A stretch of 33,889 nt of DNA, from the IMG/VR virus record IMGVR_UViG_3300042868_007409, positions 1-33,889 of that record; one strand, given 5' to 3'. Each line of letters opens with the position of its first letter. Position 1 is the stretch's first letter. The notes beneath the pieces are model-generated. The model saw only the letters and a list, made by a program, of their open reading frames with translations. It was not told the origin of the DNA and did no database searches. Source of the stretch: a virus. Below, piece after piece: positions 17,171 through 22,657 of this stretch. The position numbers were made by a program, and so were the translations under genes.

Positions 17171-17476
17171 TTACTCCCAGCTTTGGCGTATCAAGTCCAG
17201 GTGATACAGTGCTTGTGCTAGGTCAGCAATCTCGTGTGTTGTTGCTGGCCATGTGTCAGGATCAGCAAGATCAGTGCCTTCTGGCTTGTTGAGGCAGTTC
17301 ATGAGTCGTTCGTTGACCAGGCGCATTGAATGCTGCAAGTATCCTGGAAACTTGATCACAAAGGCTTCGCGGTTTACGGCCATGACCTTTTGCTGGATCT
17401 TGGTGTCGACCACTCGTCGAGCCTCTGTGGCTGCTCGGATCTCAGCGTCACGCATCTGGGGAGTGATATCACTCAT
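17171..17476 (-). CDS. Hypothetical protein upstream of terminase (101 aa)
   Basis: Starts MSDITPQMRDAEIRAATEARR and overlaps the preceding gene by 8 nt. Helical, with ETHEIADLAQALYHLDLI-like helix at the end. Its place immediately before the large terminase is where a small subunit is often found, but no helix-turn-helix is evident and another candidate lies at 19571-19936. Function unresolved. Confidence 0.75.
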   Translation of the reverse strand: MSDITPQMRDAEIRAATEARRVVDTKIQQKVMAVNREAFVIKFPGYLQHSMRLVNERLMNCLNKPEGTDLADPDTWPATTHEIADLAQALYHLDLIRQSWE

Positions 17477-18248
17477 TGCCCAAGTCCCAGGGATTGATAG
17501 CAGCCTTCATGTCAAGACTGATAAAGTCTCGGTCCACATAACGCACCCATTGGTTGGAGTCATTGTAGCGGAATGTCTGCATCATGGCACGCAGTCTGCG
17601 GCCAATGGGAGTGAGTGTGCCATCTTCACGCTGAACCAATTGTTCGCCTGTGCGTGGATCAACCCAACGAATGATTTCAGGACGCACTTTGCCCCACTTG
17701 TCAATCTTTTCACCATAAGGGCGTGGTTCAATAGGACCCAGCACTTCATAGGTGATTTCGCCTGTGCGATACTTGCGGAATGTGCAGTGCATCTTGCGAC
17801 CCTGTGCGTGATATTCTGGATCACTATGTGGCACAAAGGCAGTGAAGAATTCGTTTTGCACTTCTGTGCGTGGTGGTAGGCTGGCCAGGCGTTCAGGCAA
17901 GGTTTTCATGGGCTCTTCAGGCACAAGATCAGTCTTCTCCAGGTAAGGATTGTCTTTGCCCAGGTAAGCAGGATCAACTTCCGAACCGTTGAGCACATCC
18001 ATGGCCACTTGGTATTTGAGTTTGTTTGAGCGACCTTTGAGGTTCAACACAATGCCAGTTTCGTCGAACACAAAGCGTTCAAGGTCTCGGGCAGTGGGAA
18101 AGTCAGTCATGAGGCCGTCCAGGTCATATTCAACCTGGGTGGCCAATTGTTGCTCAAGATTTTTTTTTGGTGCTGCGGCCTTTGCGGGCTTTACAGTCTT
18201 GGAGGTGGGCTCTTCGTCAGCCCAAGGGTTGGTGGTTTGATCAGTCAT
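17469..18248 (-). CDS. Hypothetical protein in packaging operon (259 aa)
   Basis: AAGGA precedes the ATG at 18248. The N-terminal 45 residues are a disordered Lys/Ala/Pro tail (NPWADEEPTSKTVKPAKAAAPKK). A helical domain (DFPTARDLERFVFDETGIVLNLKG) and a C-terminal mixed domain (VRYVDRDFISLDMKAAINPWDLG) follow. It overlaps the next gene by 8 nt. No known motif was found, and nothing suggests a sigma factor or polymerase. Perhaps a packaging or head accessory protein. Confidence 0.75.
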   Translation of the reverse strand: MTDQTTNPWADEEPTSKTVKPAKAAAPKKNLEQQLATQVEYDLDGLMTDFPTARDLERFVFDETGIVLNLKGRSNKLKYQVAMDVLNGSEVDPAYLGKDNPYLEKTDLVPEEPMKTLPERLASLPPRTEVQNEFFTAFVPHSDPEYHAQGRKMHCTFRKYRTGEITYEVLGPIEPRPYGEKIDKWGKVRPEIIRWVDPRTGEQLVQREDGTLTPIGRRLRAMMQTFRYNDSNQWVRYVDRDFISLDMKAAINPWDLGNE

Positions 18249-18277
18249 ATCAGTTCCTTACAGTTATAGATCAGAAA

Positions 18278-18304
18278 ACAGCCAGTGCCCTGGGCACTGA
18301 CTGT
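18278..18304 (-). terminator. Strong hairpin, probable terminator or processing site
   Basis: The inverted arms ACAG-C-CAGTGCCC and GGGCACTG-A-CTGT around a single T give twelve paired positions with one C/A mismatch. On the minus strand TTTTCT follows. It lies between the stop at 18316 and the next start at 18248, so it may attenuate or process the operon mRNA. Confidence 0.6.
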
Positions 18305-18315
18305 GAATAGGCTGT

Positions 18316-18576
18316 TTAGGCCTTGTTGCCTTTTGTAGGTCCTCGTCCCACATTTACCATGGGTTTGAGTCCTTCCACTGCGGCGTCGCGGAAGCCTTTC
18401 ATTTTGCGGCCACGGTTGGCCACAGCGTCACTTACCATGTCAGCAAGAGCACTGCGTTCATTACCAGATTTGGCTTTGGCTGTCATGAACTGTTCACGCT
18501 TGCTTGCAGTACCAGCGTTGCCTGTTGTGGGTCCACGCTTTTGGTTGATGGGTTTAGATTCTGGATTGGTTTTCAT
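18316..18576 (-). CDS. Small basic protein with two RGPT-x-GN motifs (86 aa)
   Basis: Starts MKTNPESKPINQKRGPTTGNAG with AAGGA upstream and ends VGRGPTKGNKA. The short motif RGPT-x-GN occurs near both ends, and once more in the protein at 18955-19410. The protein is strongly basic (many Lys/Arg) with one predicted helix (SALADMVSDAVANRG). It could bind nucleic acid or pack in the virion. Family not recognised. Confidence 0.7.
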   Translation of the reverse strand: MKTNPESKPINQKRGPTTGNAGTASKREQFMTAKAKSGNERSALADMVSDAVANRGRKMKGFRDAAVEGLKPMVNVGRGPTKGNKA

Positions 18577-18585
18577 TGTTGTTCC

Positions 18586-18939
18586 TTACTTGTACTGTGT
18601 CACGCCAGGTGTCACAAACACATTGCCTGTGGCACTGTCGCCAGCAGCACTTAGATACACAGGCCCAGTGCGGTAGTGTGAGTCAATGCCAATCATGGCA
18701 TAACCAAACGGTGCGATCACTGTGCCTATGCCATTGGCTCCTGATGTAGGGATGCTGGCGTTGGTGTCCAGTGGATCAAAACTCACATTGACCACAACCA
18801 CATTGGCAGTGTCTGGGTTCACAACATACAGCACATTGGGCACGCCTAACGCACCCATGTCCAGGGTCACGCTGTTGTCTGTTGAGTCATCAGTGTAGGG
18901 CAGTATCACTGATGGACCTTGGGGGATAAATGGGATCAT
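18586..18939 (-). CDS. Beta-rich small protein, possible capsid decoration (117 aa)
   Basis: Starts MIPFIPQGPSVILPYTDDST with AGGA upstream. Almost wholly beta: VLYVVNPDTANVVVVNVSFDP, then GTVIAPFGYAMIGIDS and GPVYLSAAG. Acidic and lacking Cys. Such compact beta proteins near head genes are often decoration or fibre proteins, but this is inference from composition and neighbourhood. Confidence 0.7.
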   Translation of the reverse strand: MIPFIPQGPSVILPYTDDSTDNSVTLDMGALGVPNVLYVVNPDTANVVVVNVSFDPLDTNASIPTSGANGIGTVIAPFGYAMIGIDSHYRTGPVYLSAAGDSATGNVFVTPGVTQYK

Positions 18940-18954
18940 GGTGTCAGGTTCCTA

Positions 18955-19410
18955 TTAGTATTGCTTCTTGGGGCCATAGTTGATGCCTTCGGTGCTGCCT
19001 GGGGCAACAGGACGACTACCACGACTTGTGGCACCATAACTTGTGCCGCCACCTTGACCAATACGAATGTTGTCAGGTGCGGGCTTGCGTACTTGTGTGC
19101 CACCTGCACCACGGTCTTGATGACCACGGTTGATGTTGTCGCGTACACTGCCTTGTGCGGGCACTGCGGGCAGGGCTGATGTGGGAGGACGACGACCTTT
19201 GTCTTTGGTCACTGAAGCACCCAAGTTCTTTGGAGTGTCGCACATGCCGTCGTTGCCTCGGGTGGGGCCACGACCAAAGTTTACTTCACGACCATCATTA
19301 GAGTGTCCTGACCACTTGTTGTGTGCAAACTTTGAACTGCGGCTGGGGCTCATGCTTTCCATGCCATCAAAATTCAAGTTGGTATCTCGTTGTGTACCTG
19401 CTGGTTTCAT
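18955..19410 (-). CDS. Disordered Gly/Arg-rich protein with RGPT-x-GN motif (151 aa)
   Basis: Starts MKPAGTQRDTNLNFDGMES at 19410, overlapping the preceding small gene as ATGA, with AAAAGGA upstream. Gly, Arg, Ser and Pro dominate (RGAGGTQVRKPAPDN, GQGGGTSYGATSRGS), and NFGRGPTRGNDG shares the short motif with the 86-residue neighbour. Likely disordered and basic; perhaps packaged with DNA. No family recognised. Confidence 0.7.
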   Translation of the reverse strand: MKPAGTQRDTNLNFDGMESMSPSRSSKFAHNKWSGHSNDGREVNFGRGPTRGNDGMCDTPKNLGASVTKDKGRRPPTSALPAVPAQGSVRDNINRGHQDRGAGGTQVRKPAPDNIRIGQGGGTSYGATSRGSRPVAPGSTEGINYGPKKQY

Positions 19411-19562
19411 TTTTGTTTTCCTTTTGACTTCGAAGTCTTTGCTGCCGATCGCTTGGTGGCATACGCGATAGCCACAGCCTGACGAGGCGGTTTCCCCGCT
19501 GCGATTTCTGTCTTGACATTTTTGTCAAACGCTTGTTTTGATTTGGACTTTATCAACGGCAT
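19407..19562 (-). CDS. Small Lys/Ala-rich phage protein (51 aa)
   Basis: Starts MPLIKSKSKQAFDKNVKTEI and continues AAGKPPRQAVAIAYATKRSA with a basic tail. This resembles the widespread small phage protein with NIKTEMxAGKPQxQAVAIA. The ATG at 19562 lies five bases after CTAAATA, with no ribosome binding site. Its stop overlaps the next start as ATGA. The family is common in phages, but its function is unknown to me. Confidence 0.8.
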   Translation of the reverse strand: MPLIKSKSKQAFDKNVKTEIAAGKPPRQAVAIAYATKRSAAKTSKSKGKQK

Positions 19563-19567
19563 ATGAT

Positions 19568-19574
19568 TATTTAG
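19568..19574 (-). promoter_or_regulatory. T4-late-type promoter, CTAAATA
   Basis: CTAAATA contains the TAA stop of the TerS-like gene and is followed by ATCAT and the ATG at 19562. Predicted leaderless; it heads the 51/151/117/86-residue gene group. Confidence 0.75.
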
Positions 19575-19936
19575 TGTTTCTTGGCTATACCAGCTATTTG
19601 GGCTATGGCTTCTGCAAAAGCTGCTGATTTTTGTGCCACTGTGTCTGCACTGTCTACTGTGGTCACTTCAGTTTTGTCAGCAATCATCTTGTTCATGAAT
19701 GCTTTGTCGTAGTCGCGAACACCATTCCAGTCTTCACGAGCAATGGCTTGAACATAGTTCTGTGCCAGGAGTTCACCATAGGGGCGACCAGCCGTGGTGT
19801 GTATGGTGGTCATGAGTTCTTCAATCCGGATCTTGTTGGTTGATCCTACGGGACGGCCAGCACCTTTGCGAGCACCACCACGACTGGGTGCCTTCTTACG
19901 CACTTTTGGTTGATCTGATTGTTTTTCCGTTGTCAT
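19571..19936 (-). CDS. Terminase small subunit-like DNA-binding protein (putative)
   Basis: 121 residues from the ATG at 19936 (MTTEKQSDQPKVRKKAPS). RGGARKGAGRPVGSTNK is the basic motif seen at the N-terminus of many phage small terminase-like and DUF5681-type proteins. A helical domain follows (RPYGELLAQNYVQAIA, DYDKAFMNKMIAD). It lies at the head of the packaging/head module. The ATG is five bases after CTAAATA. Alternative: an unrelated DNA-binding protein using the same motif. Confidence 0.55.
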   Translation of the reverse strand: MTTEKQSDQPKVRKKAPSRGGARKGAGRPVGSTNKIRIEELMTTIHTTAGRPYGELLAQNYVQAIAREDWNGVRDYDKAFMNKMIADKTEVTTVDSADTVAQKSAAFAEAIAQIAGIAKKH

Positions 19937-19941
19937 GCAGA

Positions 19942-19948
19942 TATTTAG
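19942..19948 (-). promoter_or_regulatory. T4-late-type promoter, CTAAATA (TerS-like gene)
   Basis: CTAAATA, TCTGC, then the ATG at 19936. It lies just past the terminator at 19954-19980. Predicted leaderless. Confidence 0.75.
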
Positions 19949-19953
19949 CGGAA

Positions 19954-19980
19954 ACAAAAAAGCCCTGCGTTTAACAGGGC
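19954..19980 (-). terminator. Intrinsic terminator after the 66-residue gene
   Basis: On the minus strand GCCCTG-TTAAACG-CAGGGC is followed by TTTTTTG. It separates the sigma70-driven small genes from the T4-type promoter of the TerS-like gene. Confidence 0.88.
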
Positions 19981-20003
19981 CAAAACCTATAAACAGGGAG
20001 GCT

Positions 20004-20204
20004 TTAGGTTTTCTTCATTTTCATTGTTTCCATAATCCATACACGATTATCTTCAATGCCTGCTTGAATGTCATCAAGACTTTTGCCAAGAGCCAGTTCG
20101 TGATTGATAAATTCTGTTGGTTCTACATTGTTTGAAATGTCGTCGTATGATCTCATTAGCAATGCTTTGTATTCTAATAGTTGTTCTTGTGTGCGTTCTG
20201 TCAT
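20004..20204 (-). CDS. Hypothetical acidic helical protein (66 aa), probably early
   Basis: Starts MTERTQEQLLEYKALLMRSYDD with AAAGGA nine bases upstream. Wholly helical, acidic, with a basic end KMKKT. It follows the 103-residue gene across a hairpin and is closed by a strong terminator. No T4-type box precedes it, so its transcription should come from the sigma70 promoter at 20589-20617. Early phage genes of this size often bind host proteins; nothing here shows which. Confidence 0.75.
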   Translation of the reverse strand: MTERTQEQLLEYKALLMRSYDDISNNVEPTEFINHELALGKSLDDIQAGIEDNRVWIMETMKMKKT

Positions 20205-20221
20205 TTTAATTCCTTTGTAGG

Positions 20222-20239
20222 AAAGCCCTTTCGGGCTTT
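20222..20239 (-). terminator. Hairpin between the two sigma70-driven genes, possible attenuator
   Basis: AAAGCCC-(4 nt)-GGGCTTT lies 3 nt past the stop of the 103-residue gene. On the minus strand only a short TTTCC follows, so termination is likely partial. On the plus strand a T-rich tail follows. Confidence 0.6.
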
Positions 20240-20242
20240 GTT

Positions 20243-20554
20243 TTATTTCTTTCTAACTATTACGCTGAACTCGTAATGGTCCAGGATATCAGCAGGACCA
20301 AGACTACTGTGTGCAATCCTGGGATCTACTTTGTCTTCAGGGAAGGCCTTTTGGGCTGCTTCATACAAGAACTTTAGTTGGTTCCTGTATTCTTGTTCTA
20401 CTGATTCAAGATATGCTTTGGCTGATTTATCATGCTTGGCATCTTGTTTGACCATTTCTAACTTGGTAAAAGTTTTGAGAACTGGTGTGATAAAATCAAC
20501 AACGCGACTGTTGTCTTTCATGATATCTAATGTGATGTCTTGTGGTGTTTGCAT
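20243..20554 (-). CDS. Hypothetical protein (103 aa), probably early
   Basis: Starts MQTPQDITLDIMKDNSRVVD with a strong AGGAGG. Helical; the middle (QDAKHDKSAKAYLESVEQEY) may form a coiled coil, and HSSLGPADILDHYEF follows. It is preceded by the only convincing host-type promoter in the window, so it is likely made first after infection. The family was not recognised. Confidence 0.75.
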   Translation of the reverse strand: MQTPQDITLDIMKDNSRVVDFITPVLKTFTKLEMVKQDAKHDKSAKAYLESVEQEYRNQLKFLYEAAQKAFPEDKVDPRIAHSSLGPADILDHYEFSVIVRKK

Positions 20555-20588
20555 TGTAAGCCTCCTGTTTGTTTAACAATGTGTAGTA

Positions 20589-20617
20589 ATTATAGCATGA
20601 GTTTGAATACTGGTCAA
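20589..20617 (-). promoter_or_regulatory. Sigma70-type promoter (TTGACC-N17-TATAAT)
   Basis: On the minus strand the -35 TTGACC (20617-20612), a 17-base spacer and the perfect -10 TATAAT (20594-20589) precede the 103-residue gene. It is divergent from a TTAAATA box at 20628-20634, and this intergenic region may therefore separate early from late transcription. Confidence 0.85.
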
Positions 20618-20627
20618 CACATTTTGG

Positions 20628-20634
20628 TTAAATA
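20628..20634 (+). promoter_or_regulatory. T4-late-type promoter variant, TTAAATA
   Basis: TTAAATA, CACC, then the ATG at 20639. The spacing of four differs by one base from the leaderless set. Confidence 0.55.
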
Positions 20635-20638
20635 CACC

Positions 20639-20995
20639 ATGCCCAATTCAACACCAGTTCGCACACCCCTAGGTACCTTTGCCAGTGCAGCACAGGCAGC
20701 ACGAGCACATCACTGTGATCGCTCAACCATATTGAATCGTGTTCACGCTGATCCTGAAAACTATGTCATGGTTGTTCGTGAAACCAGACTGCCTGTGCTG
20801 AAATCCATCTCCAATCCCAGTTGGACACAGTACTGGAGCATGAATCATGATCAGCGTGATGCTTGGTATCAGGCCTGGTGTCAGGCTGCTGCACTGGATC
20901 CTGACCATGACAGATCTGGTGATGCGTTCTTTGCTGCATTGGATGCTGCTGGTGTTCAGGCAGACCAGGATCAGGACACACATGAAGCAGCCTAA
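20639..20995 (+). CDS. NUMOD-like/HTH DNA-binding protein (118 aa)
   Basis: The start is the ATG at 20639 (MPNSTPVRTPLGTFASAAQ) behind the TTAAATA box. TPLGTFASAAQAARAHHCDR followed by STILNRVHADPENYVMV is the small helix-turn-helix module of NUMOD type found in homing endonucleases and phage proteins. It has the usual G-x-F-x-S-x2-x-A-A-x-A start. The C-terminal half (YWSMNHDQRDAWYQAWCQAA) is acidic and helical, without an HNH or GIY-YIG domain. It may bind DNA as a regulator or be a homing remnant. Confidence 0.65.
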   Translation: MPNSTPVRTPLGTFASAAQAARAHHCDRSTILNRVHADPENYVMVVRETRLPVLKSISNPSWTQYWSMNHDQRDAWYQAWCQAAALDPDHDRSGDAFFAALDAAGVQADQDQDTHEAA

Positions 20996-21326
20996 ACTCA
21001 AAAACTACTTTGTGGCAGTGCCGCCGGACTTGTACGCCGAATTTGAATCAACTCGTGTGCTGCCTGTGACTCCTATCACAGTGGACATCATGACTGGTGG
21101 CGTTAGTGGGCGCCCCTCATGGTATTTGACAGCCACGCCAGATCTAGCAGACAATCTTGTGCGTGAGCAGTATCGTTATGGTGGGGTGGTGTATATTTTG
21201 AGAGTGCCCGCTGACTGTGTACGTAGAGATCAACTACTGAACCTACCTGGCAGCAGTCAAGTTTGGCAGTACAATCACAGCTTGACCATACCGCACTGTG
21301 CTGTGTACACATACCAAACAGCATGA
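20982..21326 (+). CDS. Hypothetical protein, weakly ADP-ribosyltransferase-like (114 aa)
   Basis: Starts MKQPKLKNYFVAVPPDLYAEF at the ATG at 20982 with AGGA upstream, overlapping the previous gene by 14 nt. SWYLTATPDLADNLVREQY, then GGVVYILRVPADCVRRDQLL, recalls the YLT-x-D/ATP..A pattern and following strand of small KptA/RES/DUF952-like ADP-ribosyltransferase folds. The classical catalytic triad cannot be assigned with certainty. If real it would modify host proteins or RNA; otherwise unknown. Confidence 0.65.
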   Translation: MKQPKLKNYFVAVPPDLYAEFESTRVLPVTPITVDIMTGGVSGRPSWYLTATPDLADNLVREQYRYGGVVYILRVPADCVRRDQLLNLPGSSQVWQYNHSLTIPHCAVYTYQTA

Positions 21327-21344
21327 TCGGGTCAACTGCGTGTA

Positions 21345-21351
21345 TTAAATA
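21345..21351 (+). promoter_or_regulatory. T4-late-type promoter variant, TTAAATA
   Basis: TTAAATA, seven bases, then the ATG at 21359. Weaker evidence than the five-base sites. Confidence 0.45.
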
Positions 21352-21358
21352 GGCAGTT

Positions 21359-21559
21359 ATGAAATATCAAGTACGCAGCATTTACCGACGCAGCACTCGT
21401 TGGCGCAACCGACCTCCTGGAGCCTGGATTGAAGGTATCACGCGAACACAACAATTGGATCCTGCTGTGGTGGCCTGGTACCAGAGGTGGCTTCAAGATC
21501 AATCTGCCAAGGAGTGCCTTCACACAATCGATTCCAACGACCAATCATGGCCTCGGTGA
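21359..21559 (+). CDS. Small basic protein (66 aa), convergent overlap with next gene
   Basis: Starts MKYQVRSIYRRSTRWRNRPPG behind a TTAAATA box and ends NDQSWPR. It is basic and Trp-rich. RSTR-x-RPPG-x-W near the start resembles the start of the opposing gene at 21438-21842, with which it overlaps tail to tail by 122 nt. Function unknown. The overlap makes one of the two less certain. Confidence 0.5.
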   Translation: MKYQVRSIYRRSTRWRNRPPGAWIEGITRTQQLDPAVVAWYQRWLQDQSAKECLHTIDSNDQSWPR

Positions 21560-21842
21560 TGTCACGGCCATGTGCCAGCTGATCAATCATGTCTGTGATC
21601 AATTCTTCTGGTGAGTAGTAGTGGCCACGTATGCTTTTGCGAAAGTCTGGCATTGGTCGGCAGAACCATTGAGCCAGATCAGCATCTATCTGTGCTATGC
21701 CCACAATGTCTTCAGCTATGCGCACCAACCAGGTCAGCAGGCGTTGATGTTCCGCCGGATCCTGTCGAATATACACTGTGCTCCACACAGTGCCGGGTCT
21801 GGGTTCCAGTTGACGAGTTGAACGATAATAGAATGTGGCCAT
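21438..21842 (-). CDS. Hypothetical protein (134 aa)
   Basis: Starts MATFYYRSTRQLEPRPGTVW at 21842. A CTAAATA box at 21865-21871 precedes an 8-bp hairpin whose 7-nt loop holds AGGA, then the ATG. The product has a helical middle (AEHQRLLTWLVRIAEDIVGI) and an acidic Trp/Arg part (EAMIGRWNRLCEGTPWQID). It is not recognised. The RSTR...RPG-x2-W start may be related to the convergent gene at 21359. Confidence 0.7.
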   Translation of the reverse strand: MATFYYRSTRQLEPRPGTVWSTVYIRQDPAEHQRLLTWLVRIAEDIVGIAQIDADLAQWFCRPMPDFRKSIRGHYYSPEELITDMIDQLAHGRDITEAMIGRWNRLCEGTPWQIDLEATSGTRPPQQDPIVVFA

Positions 21843-21865
21843 AATGGGAATGTTCCTTTCCCATT
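21843..21865 (-). promoter_or_regulatory. Leader hairpin with ribosome binding site in the loop
   Basis: On the minus strand AATGGGAA-AGGAACA-TTCCCATT lies directly before the ATG at 21842. The eight-base arms are perfectly complementary and the loop contains AGGA. Confidence 0.65.
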
Positions 21866-21871
21866 ATTTAG
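21865..21871 (-). promoter_or_regulatory. T4-late-type promoter, CTAAATA
   Basis: CTAAATA on the minus strand. The predicted start falls inside the 5' arm of the leader hairpin of the 134-residue gene. Confidence 0.7.
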
Positions 21872-21881
21872 CCAAATGGCA

Positions 21882-22070
21882 TTATTTTGGTGTCTTGCGA
21901 TATTCAGGATGTCGTCGTTGCCATTCCACTGCCATCATCTCACAGATGCCACGATCGTTGTGATTGATCAATGCCCATTGAACATAGTTGTCAGGTACAT
22001 CTTTGAGAAACCAACCACGATATTTGCCAAACGGCACTTTGGTATAAGCAAATTCATATTTCAAGTTCAT
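21882..22070 (-). CDS. DUF3820-like small protein (62 aa)
   Basis: Starts MNLKYEFAYTKVPFGKYRGW. The pattern PFGKYRGWFLKDVPDNYVQWAL is that of the DUF3820 domain, found alone in phages and at the end of exonuclease-like proteins. No ribosome binding site precedes the ATG at 22070 and no T4-type box is near. Upstream lie two tight hairpins and the large minus-strand RNA, so expression may depend on that transcript. Biochemical function unknown. Confidence 0.7.
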   Translation of the reverse strand: MNLKYEFAYTKVPFGKYRGWFLKDVPDNYVQWALINHNDRGICEMMAVEWQRRHPEYRKTPK

Positions 22071-22092
22071 GAAGCAAGTTTAACACACATCA

Positions 22093-22135
22093 AGATCTCT
22101 AAGCGAGATCTATTGAGCGTCTGTCGCCGCTCAAT
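22093..22135 (-). other. Two abutting perfect hairpins upstream of the DUF3820-like gene
   Basis: AGATCTC-(5)-GAGATCT at 22093-22111 is followed without gap by ATTGAGCG-(8)-CGCTCAAT at 22112-22135. The arms of 7 and 8 bp are perfect. On the plus strand a T-rich stretch follows; on the minus strand none does. They may end or process the structured RNA or control the DUF3820-like gene. Confidence 0.6.
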
Positions 22136-22144
22136 TTGCTCTTG

Positions 22145-22585
22145 TTTGTTTTTGTTTAGAGAGGTGGGCGATGTGGAGTCAGAATCACGCTATCCAAGCG
22201 TGATTCTTGTGCTGGGCAGCATCATCAGATCCATACAAACACACCATTTCAGGCCGGGCAGGTTTTGCGATCTCCCGTTTCAGTGTCCATCTTACGCACA
22301 GCACAGCAGAGTATGGAGTCTGGACTCTGTGCTGATATGAGGTAGTCTTTGTCAGACCGTGTTTCTCATTCACTTTGACAACCTTTACGATTGAGCAAAC
22401 TTCTGACCGTAGGGCTGAAGTTTTAGGCATCCTTTGGGGTAGTGCTCAAAAGCCCGACAACAGCAATCGGATTTGGCTACCGTCACACATCAGAACGGAT
22501 TCACCAGTGGTATTACAATCGGCCCACCAACCTTGTGCTGTTTTTCAACAAATAAAAATTATTTGTTTTTGTATTCCTCTCTAGT
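22145..22585 (-). ncRNA. Large structured non-coding RNA candidate (about 430 nt)
   Basis: A CTAAATA box at 22590-22596 predicts a start near 22585. The 5' TAGAGAGG (22583-22576) can pair with CCTCTCTA at 22164-22157. Next, GGTGGGCCGAT (22528-22518) pairs with ATCGCCCACC (22172-22163) with one bulge, so the ends close on each other. Inside lie hairpins 22547-22567 (9 bp), 22391-22449 (7 bp plus 6 bp), 22349-22381 (6 bp), 22299-22334 (11 bp with a 3-nt bulge) and 22181-22207 (11 bp, 5-nt loop). No credible protein is encoded. The family is not recognised. The 3' end is not fixed; it may continue into the hairpins at 22093-22135. Confidence 0.65.
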
Positions 22586-22589
22586 ATTG

Positions 22590-22596
22590 TATTTAG
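22590..22596 (-). promoter_or_regulatory. T4-late-type promoter, CTAAATA (minus-strand RNA)
   Basis: CTAAATA with no ATG or Shine-Dalgarno in a useful position downstream; instead it opens the structured RNA. It is divergent from the box at 22646-22652. Confidence 0.7.
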
Positions 22597-22645
22597 TATC
22601 TTGACAAAAATCAACAACTTTTTTCACTAGTTTTGTTTGAACCCG

Positions 22646-22652
22646 CTAAATA
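22646..22652 (+). promoter_or_regulatory. T4-late-type promoter, CTAAATA (plus-strand RNA)
   Basis: CTAAATA followed by GTAGC. The predicted +1, G22658, is the first base of the helix that closes the downstream RNA, which supports the spacing rule. Confidence 0.7.
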
Positions 22653-22657
22653 GTAGC

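Noticed and set aside
21876-22340. Plus-strand open frame of 154 codons
   Set aside because: It is antisense to the DUF3820-like gene, starts without a binding site and runs through both hairpins and the RNA.
22185-22430. Minus-strand open frame of 81 codons inside the RNA region
   Set aside because: AAAGG touches the ATG, too close to act as a ribosome binding site, and the frame crosses several perfect hairpins. The protein has no recognisable pattern. A structured RNA explains the sequence better, though coding is not formally excluded.
22601-22629. TTGACA as a plus-strand sigma70 promoter for the small RNA
   Set aside because: At 17 bases the -10 would be TCACTA, a poor match, and the CTAAATA box fits the closing helix much better.
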